Assembly: GCA_016800925.1 (NCBI GenBank)
Contig: JABCPU010000002.1
Location: forward strand, 1-64,000
Origin: Suillus spraguei
Lineage: Eukaryota; Basidiomycota; Agaricomycetes; Boletales; Suillaceae
Direction of reading: 5' to 3'
DNA: 64,000 nt
Shown here: positions 36,566-45,698 of the stretch, piece after piece
Layout: every line of letters starts with the position of its first letter
Numbering within the stretch: position 1 is the stretch's first letter
The notes under the pieces: generated by a model
Databases searched by the model: none
What the model was told of the DNA's origin: nothing
Seen by the model: only the letters and a program-made list of their open reading frames with translations
Translations under genes and position numbers: made by a program

Positions 36566-37901
36566 ATGGTAAGTGACTCGGCCATTCATTCACTCGCAGG
36601 CGCTGCCGGTGGCATCGTCGCCATGTCCGCAACATAGTACGTAGTATCCTATTATGTGTGAGTGCAAATTCAAGTGGTCCTTCATACCCGCAGCCCACTC
36701 ATAGTCCTATCGACGCGTGCCGCAGTCGACGTGAAGAATGATTCCAAGGTGACTACAACTCGAGGTGTAACATTTTCTTGCGCCTAATGCTCACGCGTGT
36801 TGACAGAGCGTAGCTCAACATCTCCTCGAGATTATCAAGCGCGAGGGCATTGCGGGCCTTTATAGCGGTTTGAGCCCAAGTTTACTCGGCATAGCTGTCA
36901 CAAACGGGTAAAGCTTCCCGAGCACCCCGCACCGTGTTCCACTCACACTTAGAACGTTGGCAGGGTGTATTATTATTTCTATGAACGTTCCCGAGGGATC
37001 ATTCTGAATTCGAGGCAGGGGAGCAAGGCGCTTACTATGTTGGAGTCGATGTTGGCGGGCGTTATTGCTGGTACGCCAGCCTCGGTGCCCATGGGTGGTG
37101 TCATGATTTATCGTTGAACGTCTCACATTAGGATCAGCAACCACCATCATCAGCAATCCAATTTGGGTCATACAGACGTCCCAAGCTGTTCGAGTAGAAC
37201 CCTCCCCTTCCGAACCATCCAACTCACGTGCAATACTCAGACGGCCAAGTGCCTTGCAAACCATTCAAGCCATCATTGCTAAAGATGGGCTGAACGGGTT
37301 CTTCCGCGGGCTCGGCCCTGCTTTAGTGCTCGTCGTCAACCCTGTACTGCAGTACACGGTGTTCGAGCAGTTGAAGAATTTTTTTATTAAGGAGAAGACC
37401 TTGAGGCTAAGGGCAAGGGGCTCTGGAGGTGCAGTTGCAGTCTTGTCTGACTGGGATTTCTTTATTTTGGGGGCACTTTCAAAACTTGGTGCGCTCTCTG
37501 AAATGTGGCTATAGTTGAAAGTATGTTGACGATGTGCTATGCAGTTGCAACGGGCTCAACATATCCCTACATGTGAGCATTGGCCCTTGGCTGAGCTTTT
37601 CAGGCCGAGATCTGACTTGTACTCAGTGTCCTCAAGAGTAGACTCCAAGCTGGGCAGGCACGCGCGGAGCAATACAAATCTTCTCTCGATGGTCTCGCTA
37701 CTATATTGAAGGAGGAAGGCATACAAGGATTGTACAAAGGCGTTGGCAGTAAACTTCTCCAAAGTGTCCTCACTGCTGCAATATTGTTTGCTGTACAGAG
37801 GAGGATATATGAGTTCACGAAGAAGGTACGCGTTCGAGTGTCTCGGATACCATTGAATGTTCGTCTGAAAGTGGCACTAGGCTATCACGTCGCTGCCATG
37901 A
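36566..37901 (+). CDS. Peroxisomal adenine nucleotide carrier (PMP47/ANT1-like)
   Basis: Mitochondrial-carrier-family protein of about 320 residues with three repeats. Helix-loop motifs: MSATYPLIVLSTRAAV in repeat 1, SNPIWVIQTSQAVRV in repeat 2 and STYPYIVLKSRLQAGQA in repeat 3; matrix motifs include KREGIAGLYSGLSPSLLG, AKDGLNGFFRGLGPAL and KEEGIQGLYKGVGSKLL. The signature PX[DE]XX[KR] lacks its acidic residue in all three repeats. NPIW and the PLIVLSTRA first repeat are typical of peroxisomal PMP47/ANT1, which import ATP for fatty-acid activation. Several exons are split inside the signatures. The 3' end is uncertain: an intron ending at 37880 gives KKAITSLP, otherwise the frame runs to 38038. 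Confidence 0.85.
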
Positions 37902-38032
37902 TTGTCCACGGGGCAATAGTGCTACCGCGAGTGTGTCGCGTACGACAAGGTAAGATCTTAGCAACCATACTATTCCCATCTGTCAGGGATGTGGTGGGCG
38001 TGATGGTTTTTTGTGTCAGAAAGGACACTTGC

Positions 38033-38392
38033 TCATAATGGGACCGCCAAAAGTTCATGCATTATGTCGGCTTTAACCAAGTTGAATCGATTCGAAATCA
38101 TCTCGTGACTCTGCGTCATATTTAGAGGCCCCTTTAGATAAAGCGTCTGACTGATCAGTGTCAGTCGCACACTTGTCTTCTGAACACCGTCTGCTCCATG
38201 TTGCTGGCACAAATGGAGAAGATCTGTCCGTGTGATTAATGCGGCCGCTGAATCGTCGTCGTCATCAGAATCAATCTCGATGATTTCGCCAGCAATTTCA
38301 CGACAGACTTCATCTGCAATGGCTTTGTCACCACCTTGGAATGCAGGACATTCTCTCAGAGTGTGAGATTTTGACGAGATGAAGATGAACTG
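38033..38392 (-). pseudogene. Probable C-terminal remnant of a DDE (Tigger/CENP-B-type) transposase
   Basis: An open stretch of about 119 codons between stops has no ATG near its start. It contains ECPAFQGGDKAIADEVCREI, then AGEIIEIDSDDDDDS and RTDLLHLCQQHG. An acidic run followed by a short helical segment with LCQQ is how many fungal DDE_1 transposases end. No DDE catalytic part is seen beside it. The call rests on remembered family style rather than on a catalytic motif, so the origin is tentative; that it is a decayed coding fragment is better supported. Confidence 0.4.
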
Positions 38393-39250
38393 TCAAGTGA
38401 AAGAGCCGAAGTTTGAGGAGCGTCCTTTGATGATTTTCCGCTGTTTCACAGGTCGGTTGTATGCTGCGGGCTTATCACGGGGTTTACGCTTCAAGTTTAG
38501 GGACATTCTTGTGTATGATACTGTTGTAATTGCTCGCTGGCTTCACATAGTTCAAAGAAACAATGCCCGCACAAGCAGAACAATACCTTTATGCAGTATA
38601 TTATGTCCCACCCTTGTACTCCATAATGCATACAAGCCGTGCCAAGGCTATGCATTATCTAATATGCAATGTACATAAAATTACATACGGAACATCGTTG
38701 GGATCCTGAAAATTCCATGCATTATGAGCAGATATTTACTGTGGAAACGTGAGGGATAACCATAGTCACTGGTAACTCATGAGGTCCGCCCATGATAAAG
38801 ACAGCAAGCAAGATGAATCGATGTAGTATGGGAGTCTACTTATACTCAGGTGGGAGGACGTCCGACTTTCCATTTTGCGATTTTGCATTTGGTCTCCCAT
38901 GCCTCCTTCGAGTTGCTGATTCATGAGAAGTTTCAAAACGTGTCAGTCGCCGACGGCCGTCATTCCTGTACAGGTTCTGCATAATTAATGACAGCATACA
39001 GCTTCGTAAGTTGCAACTAGGATCGGGTCATGAGAATTGATTCGTGAAGCTGGGCTTACCTTGAGAAAGCGACCTAATGTCTTCAAGTTCCCGTTGTCAT
39101 GTCAAGCCAAAAAAAGTACAATGAATATCAAGAGTTATTGAACTGCCGACATTATCCTAATGTGATCTCCAGCTTTGCGTGCAGAGTGCCATCGGAGTCC
39201 GTATATATGGTGTTACTAAACAAAGTAATCAATTCAACTCGTCAAAAAGA
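38393..39250. other. Spacer with repeat debris
   Basis: The minus-strand frame at about 38400-38530 reads LKRKPRDKPAAYNRPVKQRK and ends at the stop bordering the transposase-like fragment, so it may belong to the same relic. The rest shows nothing. Confidence 0.3.
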
Positions 39251-39254
39251 GTCG

Positions 39255-39385
39255 CAAGATAAAAATATTGGTCGTTAAGATTACCGCTCCAATCACTTAC
39301 TGTGAGGATGGAGCTGAGGAAGCGTTAAGAGAAAACACTTACCCGTATAGAAACCAATCGCTTAACGACCAAAAAATCTTGACGA
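39255..39385. repeat. Inverted repeat, possible small foldback element
   Basis: TTGGTCGTTAAG at 39268-39279 is matched in reverse complement by CTTAACGACCAA at 39361-39372, and the match continues outwards with gaps (CAAGAT...ATCTTG). The loop is 81 bases. An 11-base direct copy of GTCCGTATAT flanks it at about 39194 and 39404. It may be a small MITE. Confidence 0.5.
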
Positions 39386-39471
39386 AATTGGATAAGTCCG
39401 TATATTTTTGAGACCTGATGCAAAAAAGAACTGTACGCTCTGTGTTTGAATAAATCGGACCAAATTCAAGC

Positions 39472-40509
39472 TTACCCCCCAGGTACAAGTAGTTTTGCCT
39501 TTTCATAGGTCATAACCAGCCCTTGAGGTGGGGTTGTACAGCCAGGTTTTGCGTGAGCCTTGATCAGAAGTTTAGCGTTTGGACGTGCCGGAAAACTAGG
39601 TTGGGAAAGACTAAGTCCGATGCGCCACCTCCCATCAGGGCCCATGTAAAAGCGCAATATCCATATACGTCCTGCAGGGATTGACGTCATCATGTCAACG
39701 TCGAGAACAATGTCAACGTACCCCCTGCAACGAATTCCACGCCCAAATCTTGAGTAATGTGCAAACGTTTCCGGAACATCCTGATGCGGATACAAGCAAT
39801 GAACTGGTTCTCGCCCAGTCCGTCTCCTTCATGCACCTGAACATCATCAGGTGAACAGCCCAAAGAGCGTCTCAAAGGCTCGTCCTTGGCTGATTAGCGC
39901 ATTCCGAATACTATGTTAATACACTCTCGGGGCGGACATGACGGTACACTTACAATCACTGTATCCCAAACCCAGCTGCGCAAACAAGGCCTGATCGTGA
40001 GTTGCCATGCACGCGAGACGCAAGTCGGAAGAACAAATAGACGAGAATTTGGTAATGAATACAGCAAAGGCCGACAAGGCTTCTTGCCGCTTATTGACAA
40101 TTGCCCAATACAGCGCTGTGTGACCCTCGATGTTGGGGGATTGCAGGAGGTCAGAGAACTCTGCAGCTGAAAGAGAAGCAGCGCAATCATCGATGATTAG
40201 GGCAACATCGGAAGGGGTGATGTCGGGAATAGAGACAACATCACGGATGCGAGATGAAACAGTGATATGTTCCAGGCATTGAACAGAGTCTGCTGATGAT
40301 GCAGATGCAGAAATTATGTTTTTCGGAGTTGAATGAGCAACGAATTTGCTAATTTTCTGCTTGATATTTAGAAAGGAAAATACAGATGACGGTCTATGTC
40401 GGACGAATTTTGTGGACAATGTAGACGTAGGAATTGAGTTGTACGGCGGAGGTGCGTTAGCATGATTGGACTTGCTATCATCAAGGACGTCCGATGTCTT
40501 GGTAGTCAT
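39472..40509 (-). CDS. Conserved fungal protein with ankyrin-like motif, function unknown
   Basis: Three exons give about 300 residues. The start is MTTKTSDVLDDSKSNHANAP. A disordered N-terminus is followed by DVVSIPDITPSDVALIIDDC, an ankyrin-like piece LLQSPNIEGHTALYWAIVNK, RQEALSAFAVF, LRLACMATHDQALFAQLGLG, then a beta-rich C-terminal half with VQVHEGDGLGENQFIACIRI, VEFVAGGRIWILRFYMGPDG and GLSLSQPSFPARPNAKLLIK. Splicing at YSDS|KDEPLRRSLGC and VAGG|RIWIL keeps the frame exactly. I recognise this as a hypothetical-protein family of Agaricomycetes but know no function. There is no signal peptide. Confidence 0.7.
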
Positions 40510-41520
40510 TATTGTGGAGGGGCAGTGATGGAAACTTGGAAGTAGTGACGACTACTAACCGCGAGGTCACTCAGGACAGACCGTTTTATATAAATACACG
40601 AAGTACAGCCTGCACTTGCCATGCCTACAATGAGTCGGTCTCCTGATGAGTGCCCTGTTATTGTTCCGAAACAGGTCGGCTCCCAAAAGCTTCCGCAAAC
40701 AATGTACATCAGCATACCAGGACTCCAGTCACCGGTGTTTCACACGTAAGGTAAAAAAATCCGTACCAGAATATATAACCTTCAGTTCTGGAATCTGCGG
40801 GCAGGTGAGGATGTGCGCCTGCAATGCGCTGGCTGCAAACATTCTGTGACAGCCTCCACACAGTTCTAATAGTTCAATATACTCGTACTCAGTGATACTA
40901 TGCGGCCATGAGCAGGCGAACGCGGTACTTTCTGTTCTGTCAGTGATAGACTTGCGAGCTCACTGACGAGAGGGGCAGGCTGCCTATAGAATTAGTACCT
41001 GTATTGATAACGTTTTTCAAAAGCTTACATAGAACTCGACGACGATGAGATGCAACATCATGAAGTGCTGCCTTGCTGCGACAGCGCTAATGCCGCTGAG
41101 CCAGGGGTGTCACAGTAACCCTCAAAGTAGAGGGAAAGGTCAGTATGTCCGCTGGGCATTGCTGCGAGTCGGCCGTGGTGGACTCGCAGTACCAAATCAC
41201 GCAAATTCACGAGGTGTAGGTGATTAAGATACGCTATGAGTGATTTATTTGAAAGATGAGTGTACAATCAGAGTATCAATGACAAACCTCAACTAAGGTT
41301 CTCCATCATGATTTGGAAGCCGTAGCCTCAGCAGCCTGGACGTCGTTGGAGAAATATTCAGTGAGATTTTCGTTAACAATGCCGTCGGATGCAGTGAAGA
41401 AGGCGAGGACATGTGAAACAAAGTGACATTCATTGTCATTAAGTTGAACTGACTAGCATTTAACAGACAGAAAGTATGTAGGTAGAAAAAATGTGTATTA
41501 TAAACAGAATTACAAAATTA
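40510..41520. other. Spacer
   Basis: This is the presumed promoter side of the ankyrin-like gene. Short open frames at 40646-40849 and 41045-41267 show nothing recognisable. Confidence 0.4.
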
Positions 41521-41529
41521 AAGCCGAAC

Positions 41530-41712
41530 AAGCGAGGCTCACCGTCCATGGAAGAGGTCTCTTCCAAGACTCACCGTCGATGGTGAAGTTCTCACCACAG
41601 GAATAAGGCTCGTCGTCGATGCTTCGAGGAAATGAGGTTAGCTGGTAATGGTGGAAATCTCGTCAAAGAAATGAGGCTCGCCGTCAATAGCGAAATTCAG
41701 GATCAACGAATC
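41530..41712. repeat. Degenerate ~40 bp tandem repeats
   Basis: Four or five blocks of the form GAGGCTCACCGTC(G/C)ATGG followed by GAAGTTCTC or GAAATCTCGTC recur at intervals of about 35-50 bases. The units are diverged and non-coding. Confidence 0.5.
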
Positions 41713-42056
41713 AACGGCAACAACAACTGAACAAGCCTCGAGGAAACCTGACTAGCATGTATCAGCGCTTACTCGATGAGGGAGGACGGCATAAGCAAAA
41801 TGTAGGATAAGACCGCAACAGTCACTATGATTTTGGGAGGAGTTGCTGGGGTCCATGGATGACTAAGTAACGTTGTTTTCGGAAGGAGCCGATCTGTTTC
41901 GGAACAGTAACAGGGCACCTACGACTCCTGCCTTGAGAGATCCTGAAAGACTGACCTTTTTAAGCATAGTTACTTGTAGTAGTACTACCGTGACTAGTAG
42001 TACGCCAGGTACGCCTCCTCAGTAGTGTTGTTGGCAATACTTCGCCATTGTACCAC

Positions 42057-42116
42057 GCCAGTTTTGCCACTCTGGCAATTGCCGGCGACTCGTCTCTGGT
42101 CCATGGCAAAACTTGG
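42057..42116. repeat. Hairpin with AGTTTTGCCA/TGGCAAAACT arms
   Basis: The 10-base arms are exact inverted copies about 36 bases apart. The same AGTTTTGCC core recurs at about 42914 and 42969, on the far side of the broken ORF, beside a second hairpin (CAAGTGCC...GGCACTTG, about 42937-42961). Confidence 0.5.
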
Positions 42117-42278
42117 CACAACTAGTAGTATTAGTAGTGCCAGGACAAGCTCATGACAGTTCCTCCACAGATTCGCCATTCCACTTATCAGACCACAGTA
42201 ACAATATTTATGTTTTTTCATCAAGTTGGACCATATCATTTGCATCATCCTCAGGCTGCACTTGGGACTCGTCTTGAA

Positions 42279-42861
42279 ATGTCTACCGAAAAACATCTAG
42301 CTGGCCGCCCACCAGCCAAAATCCTAACTGATAACTTGATGGCTAGCCAAGCCGTCGAAAACATGCACATATGCACACTCAGAACAATGGTGGCACTGAC
42401 ACGGACCTGGCAATGGATCTCGACACAAATTTCGCATGGACACCTCTTTTGGCAAGCCAGAGTCAGGCTGACGACGAGCTGGAAGGGCCTGAAAGCTTAA
42501 CAGAGGATGAGGTTGCAGCGCTGCCTTTGACGAGATCGAGCAATGCATTGCAGAATTCCCATCAGCTACTGATCCCCAGCTGGAAGCGTACAAAATCTTG
42601 GCGGGAAAGGTGTATGACCTTGCAGAGCTGCATCTTTACAGAAGTCCATGCAAAGAACCGAAGTCAGCGCAATTCAGCGCGGAAGCTCTCACAGAAACGA
42701 TACTTCGCCCAAAGAATATTTGAGTTGTGGAACAGGTTGACAAAAGAATTATCCCTGCGGCTTTCGAAGACGATGTTCAGCAGGTGGGATCTGACTTGGA
42801 GGATGATCTATCTTGGGATGTGCAGTCTCTATTAGCTATGAACGGTGTCTCGTCAATGTAA
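42279..42861 (+). pseudogene. Broken ORF of unknown origin
   Basis: A protein-like sequence passes through three frames. Frame 1 starts MSTEKHLAGRPPAKILTDNL. Frame 2 has ADDELEGPESLTEDEVAA. Frame 3, from about 42515, reads FDEIEQCIAEFPSATDPQLE, then YKILAGKVYDLAELHLYRSP, and after an in-frame TGA at 42721 goes on with VVEQVDKRIIPAAFEDDVQQ and SWDVQSLLAMNGVSSM to a TAA at 42859. The pieces are acidic, compositionally alike and collinear, so one ancestral gene with two frameshifts and a stop is the simplest reading. I do not recognise the family. A tail of an unknown transposon protein or a lost regulatory gene are both possible. Confidence 0.45.
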
Positions 42862-43119
42862 TAAGCGGTAGTATCATTATGATTATCATGAATCGTTGTC
42901 ACGTTGATGCAGTGGCAGTTTTGCCTATTGAGCCAAGTGCCAGTCGTGCCGGCACTTGCGGCCAAAAGTAGTTTTGCCCCTACTTCGGAAATGTAACCGT
43001 CACAGTCACACGTGTCCTTAATGATTTTGGTCACAATCTTTAACCAGTTGACTTCAGTGTTTATATGGGCCAGGTCCTCCAACTTTTCCATTCAGACGTT
43101 AGAACAATAATATTGTAAG

Positions 43120-43713
43120 ATGGCGCCTCCTCTTCGCCCAAATGCAGTCGCGTTCATATCACCCCAAAACCACCCAATCCTCATCCGCACATTCGAAAAA
43201 GGGGATGAACTGAAGTACCACTATGTAGCTCATACAAGTCTCGATGTTATTGAGGAACGAAGTTAGTACCCCCTAATTTTTACTCACCCACTGGCAAGAA
43301 TACCTCACCCGACATTTGGCATTAGCAAATGGTCCAACAAAGTCTAACGATTGCTACCTCGGCCTTCTCTACGCCATGGATGACATCGCTGCTTATGGGT
43401 ACATAACGCCCCTCAAAATGAAGATTGTTCTCGCTCTCCCACTCACAGATTCTGTCGTGCGTGATGCGGAGGTGATCATGGTGTGTCCTTATAAATCTTG
43501 CCGTTTCTCCTCGTCCACCTCATACATTCTTTGGCACTGATGTGTCTGTAGACATTTAAAGCTCTCCACCTAGCCTACTACCATGCCTCCTCGAACCCTT
43601 TCATCCGACTTCATGATACACCTGTAGGCGTGGGGAGTGCCAAGTGGAAACGCTTCAGACGGAAAGTAGATGAGATAAGTAGGGCTGTCGGCGGTGGGAG
43701 TGTGTCTTCCTGA
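43120..43713 (+). CDS. TRAPP subunit, TRAPPC2L/Tca17-like
   Basis: Three exons (introns 43262-43325 and 43481-43551) give 152 residues; the exon sum is an exact multiple of three and the length fits the family (~140-155). Longin-fold landmarks: NAVAFISPQNHPILIRTFEK at the N-terminus, HYVAHTSLDVIEER, then CYLGLLYAMDDIAAYGYITP, LKMKIVLALPLTDSVVRDAE and NPF in HLAYYHASSNPFIRL. This matches TRAPPC2L/Tca17, which helps assemble the TRAPP complex that activates Rab1/Rab11-type GTPases in Golgi traffic. The joint at EER|T is the least certain one. The gene is intact although both its neighbours are broken. Confidence 0.85.
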
Positions 43714-44300
43714 ACCATGCACTAAGGTAATGAATTTAAGAAGAATTGAACTGGACTGATGATAACGATGCGTGTTTGATTGTCACTTTGTGTGGCCCAG
43801 GTTCGCAGCTCACCGCGCTTTGCAGGCTTCGGCCGTCTTTGTAACAGCACGCGGTCATGCTACTTGTTTATCACATGTGGACCGAAATGGATCAAACCCT
43901 TCTATTGACTCAGATGTCTAGCGAACACCGCATCTGAGACAGATACGGGGTTGATATAATTCATCGTCTCACTAGCTCCTCTTATGTATTATCTGGAGAT
44001 GTGTCTTGATGTACAGCCAGAACATTCCCGCTACCCTGTGGAGTGGCCTTAGGTGTCACTTTACAACTTGCGCGCGATACAGTTCCCAATTGAGGCCCCA
44101 GATCGATCTAAAGGTTACTGAGTTCGAGCGAGCTCTGCAGGGTTTAAGCTTCTCTTCCTATTTACGAATAGACTAAAAACGCGATGGAACGTGCCATATA
44201 CTACTCATGGTGTGAGCTGGTGTTTGAAATTTTTTTGGCATACCATCTCACGAACGTTGAAAGGAAGGTAATATTTTTTTCTCAGAAATTTAGTTCCGAT
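43714..44300. other. Spacer
   Basis: This is the 3' flank of the TRAPPC2L gene. No coding or structured element was recognised. Confidence 0.4.
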
Positions 44301-44302
44301 TC

Positions 44303-45373
44303 AGTTGACAACTATGCCACGCGGGTCTCCTGTCTTTAGACATTTCGAGAGCTTCGAGAATCATACAAATACATCCCGCCCTTATTTGTCTGATACTTAC
44401 GCATGTCTGCGAGCACTGGCGCTAACTCGCTCTCGATTTTCCCACCCTTTGGATATTCATCAACTGCGTCTCTCCTCGTTGGTCAGGTGTCATGCTTGAA
44501 AAGTCGAGGGACGTTCATTTGGTTGTCACATACCATGCACCGGTCTCGCTACGAGGTTGCTTGGAGTTCTTTCGCATGTACTTCCAATCAAAGTTTCTCT
44601 GAATATGCTCAGTTTCATTGGATGTCAATCGCATTGTGGAATTGTTATCATCACAGCCCGCACTATCTCTCCAAACATTCGGATTCACAATCATCAGGAA
44701 CGTCCATCGAACGTCCATTGTTCACTGATGCCCATATCAGACACCATCTTTCAAGGACAAGTATCCCTACTTCAGAGCATTAAGCTAGTCCCGTGCAGCT
44801 TGAGCTGGACATGGAGCATCTTCAGCGGGCTCCGATCTTCAAGTGTGAGAGGAATAACAAGCGCCCTTCCTACCTCCGACGCAGCTCCTATCAACTTTCA
44901 GACATCTGTCTGACTTGCAGCTTACACTTCGGTCGCTGACCACGACTTTCGGGCTCTGCGATAAGGTGCCGCTCACCTGGTTAAGAAGTATAGCATTAGA
45001 CATTGGCGCCACCCAAACCGTTGTCTCTCTCTTTGAACGTCTACTAGTGCTTCTGGTCGATGTCAAGGTTACTTTATACATTTCACAAGTTGGAGGCCCT
45101 CAAAGTTTTTATGACCTATCTTCTGCCATGGATATAGCTTCTAGTGATGGACCCAGTCCCGTTTTTCGGTCACTCCGTACCATCCGCATTTCGAACAAAG
45201 TTTTCATTGTCCATTTTAACGCATTTAATTATCATCCTGGAACCCGGCTGATGTCATACCACTCTCGATTCAATTCAAATCGCCTCGCAGGGCAGGATGT
45301 TTCTCGAGTTATTATAAAACATAAAGAACAAATCTGTGGCTGTTATGAATCCACATCTGGAAGATTGTTTTAG
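44303..45373 (+). pseudogene. Decayed F-box/LRR-type gene
   Basis: The plus strand carries pieces of the F-box protein type that is abundant in Agaricomycetes, spread over frames. HVCEHWR, a TAA stop at 44423, then LALDFPTLWIFINCVSPRWS and GVMLEKSRDVHLVVTYHAPV form the block after the F-box. After a frameshift comes MPISDTIFQGQVSLLQSIKL, SLSWTWSIFSGLRSSS. After another shift comes LRSLTTTFGLCDKVPLTWLR, SIALDIGATQTVVSLFERL and FRSLRTIRISNKVF. The stop and frame changes are too many for introns to explain, so the gene is inactive. Such proteins when intact recruit substrates to SCF ubiquitin ligases. Confidence 0.6.
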
Positions 45374-45698
45374 TGTTCTTACTCCAGTGGTCGAATACTG
45401 TGGTGCGCTTCGTGTACTAGGTATTGGACGTATGTCCTGCCTCTAGGACTTCTTAGTTCAATCATAAATAGATCCAAGAAGCATTCCGGCTTTTGGGACA
45501 ATCTATATTTGTAGTACTGATCCTGCTTGCTTTGACGTTTTTTCGAAGTCTAGCCAGTCTGGTCCAACCTGAATTTCAGTACTAGAAGAACTGGCTCAAA
45601 ATATTGCTGAAAATTAGGTTCTTTCCTAATTGAATCACTGCCAGATTAATTCTTTAGTTTCAGAGATTTTGTTGCCATTCGTCTAGGGATTCAAATAT
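45374..45698. other. Spacer
   Basis: It lies between the F-box relic and the 3' end of TANGO6. Nothing further was seen. Confidence 0.4.

Noticed and set aside
38379..38678. Plus-strand 99-codon frame as a gene
   Set aside because: It has no recognisable motif, and the minus strand next to it carries a more protein-like fragment.
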